The notes under the pieces: generated by a model | The model's input: the letters and a program-made list of their open reading frames with translations, nothing else | Told to the model about the DNA's origin: nothing | Database searches by the model: none | Assembly (NCBI GenBank): GCA_930367205.1 | Contig: OV884011.1 | Coordinates: forward strand, 125,321,910-125,385,909 | DNA: 64,000 bases | Reading direction: 5' to 3' | Source of the DNA: Acanthosoma haemorrhoidale | Taxonomy: Eukaryota > Arthropoda > Insecta > Hemiptera > Acanthosomatidae | Position numbers and translations under genes: made by a program | Shown: positions 38,501-50,933 of the stretch, in pieces | Position numbering within the stretch: position 1 is the stretch's first letter | Layout: each line of letters opens with the position of its first letter

Positions 38501-41500
38501 GAAGAATATACTGACCTTTGCACAATAACACGTACAAGAAATTTAATTTAGGGTGGCTTTCCACCTGTTATATCAGAGGGGCAGCTCCACAGTAGAGAGG
38601 TAGTTACGATGAAAATCTAAACTCCAGATAGTTATGGGATGCCTATGCCCATCCTTTTTTACAGTTTGGAAAGCTCGTTGCATCTGGGGAAGCACTGATA
38701 CATGATAAATGGCTAGTAAAACAAGAAGGGACTGTACGTGAAACAAGGCAATCAGGGAAGAATTAAACACCCCAGTTATTAAGTACGTTCTTAAATAAAG
38801 GCAGCCAAAGTGGTGAGGACCTGTCTGCCATATTGGTCCTGACTGAGAGCCAAAGAAATTCAAGCAGAAGCAAGAACTTCAGAAGACCCCGAGGAAGACC
38901 ACAGACTCACTGTGAGAACAACCAACATTTCTAATTTGGGACAGGCAAGAGAAGATGATATGCCACAGGTAATATCATCCTTATCAAGGATAGAGAAAGA
39001 TATAAATCCTGCGTGATCAATAAACCTTGATGCTAAACGGCACAAGAGGATGTTAAGGAAGAGAAGAAGATAAATACAAGTTTTCTCTGCCAAGAATGTG
39101 ATGTCATCAGATTATTTTATTGGCTAAGATTATTTGACTTGATTGCGTCAATTTTTTTAATTTCACTATTTTTAAATTTGTTAATTGTGAAGTGTTTTTT
39201 CTCATTATGAAGGAGGTGAACATCATAGTGTTCTTTTCCTAGGTATTGTTAAGAGGTATTAAAAAAACAGAGAACTTAGCACAAATGATAGATATAATAT
39301 TTTTTATCTATTTTATTTAATACTTGGCTTTAAGTCTGTTAAATTCTTGTTTTATTCCGTTTTAAAAGATTTAATGTATATTTGTACAGCTTTATAAACG
39401 TTATAACAATGATATGTCTATGTTATAGCCACTTGATGACAATATTTTGTTACAAGTGTTGGTGGCAGAGTGAAATAAAAATTTTTTGGCTATCTAAAAA
39501 TTTTATATGCCGATCTACTGACCCAACAACTTGCTCTCAAATCACAACAACAGGACAGTTTCATAGTTAAAGATTCCTGGCTTTCTCACTTAATTAATTT
39601 TCTAATATTCATTTAGGAATATAAAATTAACTACCAATTATATGAATTTTTAACATTTTATTATATTGTTAAAATAAAAATAGATTATCAGATTTGTAAC
39701 TATTTAAGGGTTGTAATGGTGGTTGGTGCTGGTCGCGGGCCACTTGTAAATGCAACTCTTCTAGCTGCTACTTCTGCCAAGAGGAAGGTGAAGGTGTACT
39801 GCGTTGAAAAGAATGTAAATGCTCTAGTAACGTGAGTTTTAAAAGCCTGTTTTTTCTATAACAACATTGTTATTGAACACAAATGTATATTATTATTTGA
39901 TCAGGTTGTATGCAAATAAGTTGGAAGACTGGAAGGACACTGTTGAAGTTATATGCTCTGATATGAGGGACTGGAATCCTCCAGAAAAAGGTGACATATT
40001 AATATCAGAGCTTTTGGGCTCATTTGGAGACAATGAACTATCACCTGAGTGTCTCGATGGTGCCCAACACTTACTTAAAGGTATGTTAGTTCAGTAGAAT
40101 ATTTTATCACAAATACGCATCATTGACTAATATTCTCTGTTAGTCACTTGTTATGTGTTACTTAATACAGTGAAGTCCCAATAATCCACAATGGTCTGCT
40201 TTGCTTATTGTCTGTGGGTTAAAAGTACAATGATAGTAAAAATACATATATATTTATAGAATTCAATTACATTCATTGATTTATTAGTTTTCTGAAGTTT
40301 CAAATAGCTTATGTTTATACAACTTATAGTATAAGTATAAAACATTTAAAATTATGTTTAATATTAAATTTATATTTATTGAATTTATTATGTTATTTAT
40401 TTACCTATCATTTAATTATGTTAACAATTAGTATAAAATAAAACATTGTTTATGGAAATATTTTAAACTTCAAAATCTCATTATCCATGGATCTTGGTTA
40501 AGTTTTAAACATTTTTCACAAACTCGGATAATTTGTTTAGTTTCAAGATTAGCTACATGGGAAACCTTTCTCTCAACATTGCTTTGACATTGGTAATAAT
40601 ATTGGCTTTCTTCTATTGTAGTCCTCCCATGGTAGGAGCTATGTAATCTTTTTGGAAGCTCCTCCGGCAAAGTTAGGCCATAAACAATATTTCAAGACTT
40701 TTTTGAATTATGTAGTTATTCATTCTGTTTTTTAATTGGAAATTGGCTGGACAAAACTATTACATAACTAGTAATATTTGCTACTTAGAAGGTGTGCACT
40801 GACAACACACAGTAACCTTTAGCTGCAACTAATGCCATACATAAGACTGACTAATTGACATACACCATTCCATAAAAATGTTAAGCAATGCCCACCATCA
40901 GAATATATAGAGGAGGAAATCAATTTATGTTAATATTTATTATTGTTACTTTAGGAACAACACAACATGGATAATGATAATGGACTGATTAAGTCCAAAA
41001 CATCACAATATGATAGAAAAACTAAATATAGATATTTATATAGAAGGATACTATGTTCAGTTGGTGAAAATTATTCTTTATTACATAACTGTTCAAATTC
41101 ACTCGAAATTTCAGTCTTACTGTTAATATACTACAATTATATTCAGGATCTTAACCTCCTCTTAAACAATATGTAATTTTTGCATGATAGTTACAATTTA
41201 TGTCCTGATGATGCTCAAAATAAAATCATTTGTGTAATCACAAAAGGTCATTTAAACTGCTTTAAATTCATATTCTCAACGTTAACTCCTTGTTGGATGT
41301 GGAGGAATGAAATTTTGCATGGTAGTAAGTTCATGGTAGATCCGTTTGATGCCTCTATGGTACTAAAACTAAAATCAAGCCCATAAAAAAAATAAAGTTT
41401 TAAAATTAATTAAGTGTGATAAAAAAAATAATTGTCTTAGTATCGTAGTGAGTAGGATATTTAATTGAAAATCTCGACTCCCTAATTAACAGTATGTATT

Positions 41501-43199
41501 ATATGTTATTAGGTTTTGGGCCTTCTTGTCCAGTGGGGGGACAATTGTAATAAGTCATTATAACTCTTATTAAAGTGGATTTTTCAATTGTAATGTACTT
41601 ATTGTGTAATGCATTCACATACAACTTGATTTTTTTTTTATATGTTATATGGTATGATTAAGTTTATTCGACTTACAACATAAATAATTCTTTTCTCAGA
41701 TGATGGAATTAGTATACCTTGTGAATACTCGTCATATCTTCGACCAATACAGTCTTGTAAACTTCATGCGGAAGCTAGCCATAATACTGTACCGAGTGGA
41801 AAGTTACCTGTTTCTAGATATGAAATGCCTTATGTTGTCCATCAACTGAATACCTACACCATCGCACCTATGCAGAAAGCATTTACATTTGTACACCCTA
41901 ATAGAGGTGAGTATTCTATTATTTATTATTTCAAAACAAATGGGACTAATGTTAATTCTAATTAAAATAATCCTACTATAGATGACGAAGCAGATAATAG
42001 GAGATATAAAACATTCAAATTCAAAGTAGAACAAGATAGTGTTCTTCATGGCTTTGCAGGATATTTCGATACCATCCTTTACAAAGATGTTAAATTGAGT
42101 ATTATTCCTGAATCCCATTCCAAGGGAATGTTCTCTTGGTTTCCCATATACTTTCCTATTAAGGTCTGTATTTCACTTCTTATTAATTTTTCTCTTAGAC
42201 TAAGCTTTTTACAGATTAAATATTTAAACAAGGTCTTTGAATTAGTAAAATAAAAACCTTATTATTACTATTTAATTAATATATCTTTTTTTATTATTTA
42301 AAATATTTTTTTTGGTTTTGCTGACATAAATTAGGTCATATCAATTTTGAACTAAATCATACATTTTTTGAAATTTATGTAAATCAAATAAAGGACACAG
42401 AAAGGAAAGATACTTATAGGCCTTCCCTAGAGTTTCTTGAATATTTATTCATTATTATGATAAAAATTCTCTGAATTTCCGATCAAAAAAAACATTTTAT
42501 TTGTTGAACCACCTTGGCACTGCAAATTGGCTTTTATCAAATAATGAAAATCATTAATAACTAAAATATTAAATGTCATATGTCAAAAAAGTAGAGCTTT
42601 AAATCTTAAATAGTTTTTGAGGTGTGATTTTAGAAATCTTACAAGCTAACAAAATTTAATGCATTTCATTTTTTTCCACACTTCCCCGTATATTTTAACC
42701 ATCACTTAATCAACATATTTTAAGTTTTTGTAGACTATATCTTTTAAATGTCTGATCAATTGAACCATTGTTACGCCCGCTAATGTACATACAGACAGAC
42801 CAAATAGGATTGTTTAAAAGTAGAGCCTACCTCTTCTGACTCGGCAAAAGTTGACGTTGACTGTTAGATCTTAAGCAAATAAATATATATAAATGCCCCC
42901 TATTATTATCTTTTCAAAGAACAAGCAAACGGTTAATTGTCATTCTTAACAAATGTGTTAAGATCAGTTATATTATAGAAGTTATATAACATTTTAGCTG
43001 TTTTGAAAATTATTCTATTTTATATGTGTCATTCTCTTCACAGGATCCTATAAAGTTGCAAAAAGGAAATGACCTGATTGTCCATATGTGGAGGTTATCA
43101 GATAAGAAGACTGTATGGTATGAATGGTGTGTCTCTCAGCCTGTGCAGACACCAATTCACAATCCCAATGGCCGGTCCTATAATATAGGACTGTTTTAA
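29509..43199 (+). CDS. Prmt5: Protein arginine N-methyltransferase 5, 11 exons
   Basis: Type II arginine methyltransferase making symmetric dimethylarginine on Sm proteins, histones and Piwi proteins with the MEP50 partner (capsuleen in flies). Exons: 29,509-29,588; 33,550-33,668; 33,747-33,970; 34,059-34,159; 35,824-36,118; 37,017-37,225; 39,709-39,831; 39,905-40,080; 41,700-41,906; 41,982-42,163; 43,044-43,199. They join in frame to 623 residues (human 637). An N-terminal TIM-barrel precedes the Rossmann fold (GAGRGPL at 349-355) and the C-terminal beta-barrel ending GRSYNIGLF. The double-E loop is [10 protein letters not shown] with Glu419 and Glu428. Phe311 (TYEIFEKDP) is the residue that favours symmetric methylation in human PRMT5 (F327), and spacing to Glu419 is identical (108). 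Exon 4 could start three bases later. Introns 1 and 5 hold transposons. Confidence 0.96.
29773..30701 (-). mobile_element. piggyBac-like remnant in Prmt5 intron 1
   Basis: TTAA at 29,769-29,772 is followed by CCCTCTTGTGG. The far end, read inward, is TTAA (30,702-30,705) then CCCTTCAGTGG. TTAA duplication with termini starting CCCT is the mark of the piggyBac superfamily. On the minus strand at about 30,425-30,250 a frame reads [25 protein letters not shown], like the acidic N-terminus of piggyBac transposases. At 929 bp the element lacks the catalytic domain, so it is internally deleted and non-autonomous. Confidence 0.7.
34800..34915 (-). repeat. Possible tRNA-like SINE fragment
   Basis: On the minus strand CTAGGTTCGATTTCC fits an RNA polymerase III B box. 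It sits ~50 bases downstream of a weak A-box-like stretch, in Prmt5 intron 4. There is no tail or target duplication and no second copy in the window. Tentative. Confidence 0.3.
36288..36575 (+). mobile_element. tRNA-Glu-derived SINE in Prmt5 intron 5
   Basis: The head TCCTTGTGGTCTAGTGGTTA closely resembles the 5' half of tRNA-Glu. The A box is at 36,294-36,304 (TGGTCTAGTGG) and a B-box-like GGGTCCCAACC at 36,336-36,346. The anticodon arm cannot fold properly, so this is a SINE rather than a tRNA gene. A ~220-base unrelated body follows, ending near TTTATTTATG. The right boundary is approximate and no target duplication is clear. Confidence 0.7.
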
Positions 43200-43248
43200 A
43201 ATTTATATTTACCCTAATATTGTTTTTATATTAAACTTGAAAGGCATA

Positions 43249-43254
43249 AATAAA
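43249..43254 (+). terminator. Prmt5 polyadenylation signal
   Basis: AATAAA lies 50 bases after the Prmt5 stop codon, the first such hexamer downstream. Confidence 0.7.
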
Positions 43255-44655
43255 ATATTTATATTTTTAATATTTGAAAATTTTGTTGTTTTCTTTCCCC
43301 AAAAAAACAATATTTTTAGATTCCCACCAACAAAAAAAATAGGTGTGAGATTGGAGTACCATGGTTGAAATAAATATTTCAAGCTAAAGATTAAATTAAA
43401 AGATGGGATGCTATTGATTTTCATTGTTTGTGTAAAAACATGACTACTGAATAACAATGTATTAACAAAAATAAGGAAACTCTCATTCCTTTTCTTGCAT
43501 TAATTGTTTTATGTTTGTATGTTATTCTTATGCTTATCAAGTTATTCCCCTTAACTTGGAATCATAATTTGATTACAAATGATTAATTAAATTATTTTTA
43601 TTGCATACATAAAATATTTTCAATTATAATAGCAATATTTAAAAACCTTCAAATGAAGTTTTACATTTTTTAGGTACAAATTGCATGCTTATGCTAGTTT
43701 TCTATTTATAAATGTCTAAATGAATAGATTTTCCAAAATAGTAGTCAGAGATTTTGTTTTGGTTCTATTTAATTTTAGATTTTTGCATGAAACAAGTACA
43801 TATTTTTTTATTCAGGAAATTGTACTTAAAATCTTAATACCTAAAAAAATTAATAGATTTGTATATGAACATAATATTAATGTTATAATCATTACGAAGT
43901 ATATGTATTGTGTGATTCTGATAAAATTCATTTAGATATTTTTTTAAATTAAAAATTAAACTTTTTTTATAAAATTCAAGTAGTTGGTAGATAGTAGTAT
44001 GTAAGCATACCCTTACCCTAACCAGGTTGTCTATCATTTTGATTAAATACTCAAATTGTAAGGCATACCCTTTATTTTAACATTTATAAAATTAATTTGG
44101 TTGCTCTATTGAACATAATTTGATCATGTGTTAAATGATTTAACATATAGAAATATTCTCTTTCCGCAAAAGTATATTTATAAAGAAACACTCAGGTCCC
44201 CTGATAGTGGTACAATGAATCAAATAAACTGTTTTATTATTCGCTCCAGGAACGAATCAAAGCTTATTATTGTAAAAAATGCCAATGTGAGGTCAAATCA
44301 ATACTTGATGGCTTTCTCAGAGATTGTTAGGCAATGGCTAAATGGAATGCAAGGTGCATTTTTTGTTCCAAAGCAATGGAGGTAATACCTGGAGGAACAA
44401 TTGCCTATCACCCACTGTCTTTCATGAGGGGGGGGGATGATCTGCTCAGGACTGATTTCAAGCTGATTAAAATAGGCAGAATCCATTTGTCTTGATGACA
44501 TAATGCCAGAATTCCTTAGCCACTTGAGTTCAAATTAAATTATGGAGAACTTCTCAAGCTCTAAAAAGTAGGCAGGTGTTAAAAGACATGGTAGGACAAT
44601 ATAGCCCATAATTCCTTACCCCTCCCATTTTGGGCCACTCCCTCCAGCCACCAAA
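43255..44655. other. Intergenic, Prmt5 to hAT element
   Basis: AT-rich sequence without a supportable gene. A run of nine G bases lies near 44,429-44,437. Short open frames at 43,720-43,935 and 44,128-44,385 have biased AT-driven composition and no recognisable domain. Confidence 0.5.
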
Positions 44656-44663
44656 GTCTAGAC

Positions 44664-47179
44664 CGTATGTGGGCAACAGCCGGCCCGCGGGCCGGATCCG
44701 GCCCGCTGTAAGATTTGATCCGGCCCGCGAGACATTTTGAAAAACCCAATTTAAAAAAAAAAAATACACTACTTACTCATACTCATGGAATCAAGTGAGC
44801 GAGCAAGCCGAGTGGCGGTGATCATCAAAGAGTGAGGCGGCAAACATCAAAGTTCAAAGCCATTGATGTTTGCCGCCACACTGGCGGCGCAACAAAGGAT
44901 TATTGCTTCGCAATTGTATTGTTCTACACTAGACGATTCTAGATCATTCCTTCATTTTGCCTATATAAGCGGGTGGATGGCCGGAACTTAGTTCAGTCCT
45001 ATTCGAGCTACCGTGGTGATAAGTTTGCTTTGTGTCTTTGTGTGCATCTTGAGTGCTTACTAATTATACCTATTTTCTTATTAAGTTTATCGAACGATAA
45101 GTAAATGAAAATGATGTCTGGTGGAAGGAAACGAAAAGTAGATGCAGAGGGTCGCCAGTTTCAAGAAAAATGGACTGAAGAATTCTTCTTTATCTTGCAC
45201 AATGGTAAGCCTATTTGTTTGATGTGTAATGAATCCATTTCGGTGATGAAAGAATTCAATATAAAGAGGCATTACTCAACTAAGCATCCTACGCTGCTCT
45301 CACTGACAGGACAAATAAGAAAAGACAAAATCCAGAAACTTACCGCAAATTTGGAAAAACAGCAGCAAATATTTCATAGACAAAGAACACAACTTGATAA
45401 TGTTGTGAAAGCTAGTTTTATAGTTAGTTCAAAATTGGCAAAGTCATTGAAACCATTTGCCGAAGGAGAATTTATCAAGGAGTGTATGTCAGAAGTTTGC
45501 AGTGTTTTGTGTCCTGAAAAGAAAAATGAATTTGAAAAAATTAGTTTGTCAAGACGAACCGTTGTACGACGTATAGAAATGATGGCTAATGATATAAAAA
45601 CAACATTGACTGGCCGTATGACTGGTATTGAATCATTTTCCATAGCATTAGACGAGAGCACCGATTTGTCTGACATAGCTCAACTGGCTATATTTATTCG
45701 AGGTGTTGATAAAGAATTCACTATTACTGAGGAATTGCTTGCTTTACAGCCGCTAAAAGGAACCACTACAGGAGAGGACATTTTTAATGAAGTTCAAAAG
45801 GTATTCACAAGTTTTGGCTTGCCATGGTCGAAATTAGTTGGAGTATGCACAGATGGTGCACCTTCTATGGTCGGCTTACGTAAAGGTTTCATCGGAATTT
45901 TGAATGAAAAAGCAACTGAATTAAATGTGCAAAAAGATGGTTTGATAGTCCTTCATTGCATTATCCACCAACAGAACTTGTGTTCTAAGTCCATTCGACT
46001 CCAGAATGTTATGAATGTGGTAGTAAAAACCATCAATTTTATTCGATCCCGAGGGCTTAACCATCGTCAGTTCAAGGCGTTTTTGGATGAAATATCAGCC
46101 GAGTATGACGACGTAACATATTATTGTGAAGTCAGATGGCTAAGCAAAGGGAAAATGCTGAAACGGTTTTACGAGCTTAGAAATGAGATAGCAGAATTTA
46201 TGCAAATAAAAGATAAACCACTATCTTAATTGAGTGACGCAAAATGGATATGTGACTTAGCATTTCTTGTCGACCTTACAGGCCATTTGAATGATTTAAA
46301 TTTGAAACTTCAAAAACAAGGACAGTTAGTAAATGATTTGTACAGCCATTTGAAAGCGTTTCAGAACAAAATCCGCTTGTGGGAGGCACATATGCTGTCT
46401 GGTAACAGTTACCATTTCACCACGCTCTCTGCGTATGAAAATATTGCTTACGCTCAATATGCTGAAGAACTCAAGTTACTGTCGGAGCAATTTTCGATCA
46501 GATTTAGCGATTTCAAACACATGGAAGACTGTTTCAATTTATTTGCTACTCCAACAAAAGTAATGTACAAAATGCTCCAATACACTTGCAAATGGAGTTG
46601 ATCGAGATTCAAGAAAACTCACTCCTAAAATCTAAATTTGAAGACGTGGAGTTGTGCGATTTCTACAAAAAATACCTCGAAGAAGACCATTTTCCGCAGC
46701 TTAGAAAATTTGCAAGAAGATTGATTTGTGCGTTTGGCAGTACTTATAAATGCGAACAGTTCTTTTCATTGATGAAAGTTAATAAATCAAAACATCGTAC
46801 AAGGCTGACTGACGATAATTTGGAAAATTCTTTACGTCTTTGTACCAGTGGAATTAATCCAAACATCGATGAATTAGTTTCCCAAATTCAAGCTCAAGTG
46901 TCTCATTGATTTCGGTGTCGCTATTTAACTTTCGTAGTTTGTAACAATTCTAAATTTAACGATTTAATTTAATGCTGTAGGTACCTATTTTTTCATTTCA
47001 TTTTGTTATTTTAATAAATTGTGTTGTAATAACATTGTCGTATTATTTCATGGCTGACTGATATCTATCGCTAAAAATTATGAACACTACTTTAAAATGC
47101 ACTACTTTTAAACGCGGCCCGCGAACGTATTTGCACACTAAAGTTTGGCCCATAACATGTCAAAGGTTGCCCATACCTG
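44664..47179 (+). mobile_element. Nearly intact hAT transposon with 8-bp target duplication
   Basis: GTCTAGAC occurs at 44,656-44,663 and at 47,180-47,187. It fits the hAT target consensus nTnnnnAn. The left end starts CGTATGTGGGCAAC; the right end, inverted, starts CAGGTATGGGCAAC, an imperfect TIR with one small shift. Subterminal GC-rich repeats of GGCCCGCG lie at both ends, including a perfect 16-bp palindrome at 44,680-44,695. The 2,516-bp body holds one transposase gene with two visible lesions. It lies between Prmt5 and Gcsh. Confidence 0.92.
45105..46909 (+). pseudogene. hAT transposase (ZBED5/SCAND3-like), one stop and one frameshift
   Basis: The ~600-residue protein has an N-terminal BED-like finger (CLMCNESI..H..KH), a DUF4371/RNase-H-like core with LDESTDLSDIAQLAIF and GVCTDGAPSMVG, and the C-terminal hAT dimerisation part (ICAFGSTYKCEQFFSLMK, NLENSLRLC). 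It resembles the hAT group that gave rise to vertebrate ZBED5, SCAND3 and EPM2AIP1-like proteins. A TAA at 46,227-46,229 interrupts the frame, which continues directly in frame to 46,598. A frameshift between about 46,560 and 46,590 moves the rest into the frame ending at 46,909. With so few lesions the insertion is probably young but cannot make transposase itself. Confidence 0.88.
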
Positions 47180-47187
47180 GTCTAGAC

Positions 47188-48244
47188 CCTCAATTGTTCT
47201 CATAGAAATGTCATATTCATTTAAGTTTCCTTGGAAAATACGATAATGGAACCTTAAAAGTTCGGTTATGGTTTCATAATCTAGCTGGCTATTCTACACC
47301 TAGTGATTCCCGCAAGCTTCTATTCTGAACTAAAATGTCCCTAATGCAACTCGATTATCTTTGGTTACTTTAATAGTGGACTTGTTAAATTAAATACAAA
47401 ATATATTTGTCAATAAAACTTTACGCAATATACATTGTAAATTCACAATTATAGAAGTTAAAAATTATAATTTTAAAGGTAAATATTAATAGGTAGCTCA
47501 AAACTGTCATTACAACTTTCTTAAATTATATTCTTGAATCATCAATGATTCTTATTTATTTTCCGGAGGAAAAATACAATGCATGAAAATCATTCTTTTA
47601 TTAACAAGCAAGAATTTTCCTTACTAGGAAGTAAGCCTTATTTAATTATTTACAAATTTGAAAATTAAACTTGGACTTCAACATAGAAGTGAACTTGAGA
47701 GGACATTCCGAAAAAGTAAGGATATAATCACATCATTTTGAATTACCTGTTACATAAAACTTATGTAATATGGTTTTTTTATTTTATGAAGACATTTAAC
47801 CTTTAAAATACGTAATCATTCTGATGTTATACAAATCTCACGACTGCGACATCCATAACTGAACCATCATTTTACGCCATCGTCATATGGGACTTCTATA
47901 GTTCTCTTCGGAATGTTTTCACGCCATCCATGTTGCTACCATTCCTCTTTGGTGTTATCAATCCTGATAAGGCGTACTTTAAGTGACAACTTTTAGACAC
48001 GAATTTGAATTTGATTAAACTTTGCTTACTTTTAATTATTTTATTTTTTTGAAGTCTTCCTTCTTTCTGAATCCTCACAAAGAAAAATAAATTCAAAGGC
48101 GTAATTTCCCGAATCGGAACACTATTGATAAGTGCGATTAGCGATAATTCTGAACTCCATTGGGGTCCAAGATAAAATATCTGTTACGCAAATCGAGATA
48201 GTAATCACATTTTGTTCATATCACAAACAGTTTGTAGTTTAAGG
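47188..48244. other. Intergenic, upstream of Gcsh
   Basis: AT-rich sequence with no gene seen. The minus-strand open frame at 47,896-48,096 shows no domain. The Gcsh promoter should lie at the right end. Confidence 0.5.
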
Positions 48245-50798
48245 ATGCCTTCAGTCCAAATGGCTCAATCTCTGAGGTATTTGGGAATTGTGCAGCCTGC
48301 TTTTCATCAGATATTGCCATTTTCCTGCCGGACTATCAAGTCCATTAGATTATGCAATCAGAATGTGAGCAGGAACTACTGTTCAAGCGTTAAGAGTAAG
48401 TAATGCTACTTGCAGCTAAGAATCATTACAAAGATACTTATTAAGGATTAACTACTGTTGAATTTCCAGGTCGCTTCTACAGTGACAAACATGAATGGGT
48501 CCAGGTCAGTGGGAACATTGGGATTATTGGTATATCACACCATGCTCAGGTATGAAATTGGTGTAATTGTAACACCCAGATACAAATATATTCAGGACGA
48601 TATAATGATTTAAATAAAATATTTTCAGGAATCCTTAGGCGATATAGTGTATGCCCAATTGCCAGAAATAGGGACGGAAATATCTCAGAGTGGTATGATA
48701 TTTGAAATCCACTTTTTTATGCATAGTTGATAATTTTTTCTATTTAAGAATTTATAAATTACAGATGAGGTTGGAGCATTGGAAAGTGTGAAAGCCGCCT
48801 CTGAAATTTACTCGCCTGTATCAGGCAAGATAACTGAAAAAAACACTGAAGTAGAAGAAAGGCCTGCACTTATAAATGAATCCTGTTACGAAAAAGGTAT
48901 CATTATTATATTATAATAGATGAGTATATGTAGATTGCATAAATAAATATAACACTTAAGGTATCCAAAAATAGATTTATGTTTCATTTACTCATTTAAT
49001 TTTATGCTTTTGTTATTCTATTTTTTTAAGAAGCTTTAGAGTTAGTAATATACATAATTTGTCAATTTTATATAATAAGATATTATTAGTCAAAGCAATG
49101 TAGTTTTATTCTGACATAAGGGGGATGAGGCCTCTAACAGAATAGCAGTTAGCATATCTCCATTATGGCAAGGTCATTAGTTCTCTCGAGACAGACACTG
49201 CATTTTTTAAAAAACATTTTACCCTATATAAATAGGCCAGTTGTGAGTTAGAAGAAGTAAATATGTATTTTTCAAAATTGTGTTATTATATTCTCAATGG
49301 CATTATCAATTATGTTGGATAGTTGTCTACTCTTTAGGTTACAGCCATGTTTTAAACAGAAAACAACAGCCAAGACTGTTGAAAGGCCTTTATAAAATTT
49401 AGTATGATGATATATATTTTCTTATTTATTAATAGAATTTTATTTCACCTAGATAAATAAAGGTGGGCGAATCCTGATAGGATAACTCACCTTTTCTGCC
49501 TTCAGTAGACTTGTCTAACAATAAAGACAATTAATAGGGATATGAAAGTATATAATTTATAAAATGATAATTAATGGCAGAGCATATTTACAGTTAGCCT
49601 AGGTTACAGTTATTCTGGACTTAAGCAGTGTGAATTTGATCCTCATTACAATATATGGCAGTACCTCGGCATAAACTTAGCAGTCTCACTCTTACTAGAA
49701 AGGGCTTGTAACTGATAGGGAATACCCCTTTTCTTTGGTCAGGAGTGTATAAGGTTATTAATCTGAAAAAAATGCTCGAATAAATACTTCTTTTTTTTTT
49801 AAATTTATCTGAGATAACTTAATTTTGTATGTTATTAGCAGATTACATTTGTATCTATGCTTGTTAAATCATATCTCAAAATTTTGATTTAGAAAAGAAA
49901 AATCCTCATCTACATGTCATCTGCAATTGTTAACAATCATTATTTGTATTTCTGCAGTCATAGGACTATGGAAATGTAGCTCTATTTGCTTTCAATGTCT
50001 CATTTTACTATGAAAATTCCATGGCCCATTTCCATTATGAATTATCATAATATCCTTTATTTATTTATCTAAATAAGCAAACATCATTGTATGAATTTTT
50101 ATCTTAGATTAGCTGGTTTACTCCTCAATTCAATTTTTGTGAACAATGTTATCAAGATTAGTTCAAGATTAATCTACACAATGTTGATAATTATTTATCT
50201 ATGGTAACATAACTGCAAGATATTTCACAATTACATTTTCTGAAACTAATATCAATATTTTAATTATCTCACTACTTAAGCATCTGAATGTGTAAGTTTT
50301 CAATTTTCACTATAAGCTTAGTCTAAAACAATGAACACTGCAGTTTAAATTAATGTGCAGTCAAGAAAATTAGAAAAATACTGTGGGGATCACAATTTTT
50401 GTGAACTATATTTGTATTTTAAATATATTTGAAGCATATATATTTATGTAACTTGATGGTCAGTCACACCTTTATTACTTCATAGTTGATTAGGCTAACT
50501 AAAGATGATGAATGCGATTTTTATAATTGGTGCCCCTTGAGTATAAGAGTATTGCATAATATTATGTTCCCAGTATGCAAACAATTATTATATGAATTCA
50601 AGATTGTTCAAATTGACAACAATTATGAAAAAATGTAAACATTAAGTTTATTTTGAATTTTATTACCTTATTTATTTTTAAAGAAAGATTATATTTACAG
50701 GTTGGCTGTTTAAAGTAGCTCTTACAAAACCAGAAGAACTAGATGAACTTATGAACGAAGAAAACTATGGAAAGTATTTGAAAACTGCGCAACATTGA
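48245..50798 (+). CDS. Gcsh: Glycine cleavage system H protein, mitochondrial, 5 exons
   Basis: Lipoyl carrier that shuttles the aminomethyl group between the P, T and L proteins of the mitochondrial glycine cleavage complex (pumpless in flies). Exons: 48,245-48,395; 48,470-48,549; 48,629-48,692; 48,765-48,896; 50,701-50,798, with GT/AG ends, joining in frame to 174 residues (human 173). Residues 1 to about 50 lack Asp and Glu and are rich in Arg, Ser and Gln, as expected for a mitochondrial presequence. The mature part starts near [12 protein letters not shown]. The lipoylated lysine is Lys108 in [14 protein letters not shown]. The C-terminus [18 protein letters not shown] is typical. The first ATG of the frame was chosen; a second at 48,260 is possible. 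No lesion seen. Confidence 0.95.
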
Positions 50799-50911
50799 TT
50801 CATGTAAGAGTTCTCTTATTACACACATTATGTGAACTCTGTGTGTAATTTTAAATTCAACTACATCTTTCTAGTCTTATGTGAGATCTTTATGGTAGAC
50901 TTACTGATAAA

Positions 50912-50917
50912 AATAAA
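50912..50917 (+). terminator. Gcsh polyadenylation signal
   Basis: AATAAA lies 113 bases past the Gcsh stop; a second AATAAA follows at 50,928-50,933. Confidence 0.6.
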
Positions 50918-50933
50918 CCTATAAAATAATAAA

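Noticed and set aside
38573..39093. Minus-strand frames in Prmt5 intron 6
   Set aside because: Less AT-rich than the surroundings, perhaps a transposon scrap, but no recognisable domain or termini.
44656..44663. GTCTAGAC as a restriction-like or regulatory palindrome
   Set aside because: It is explained as the hAT target duplication, being present on both sides of the element.
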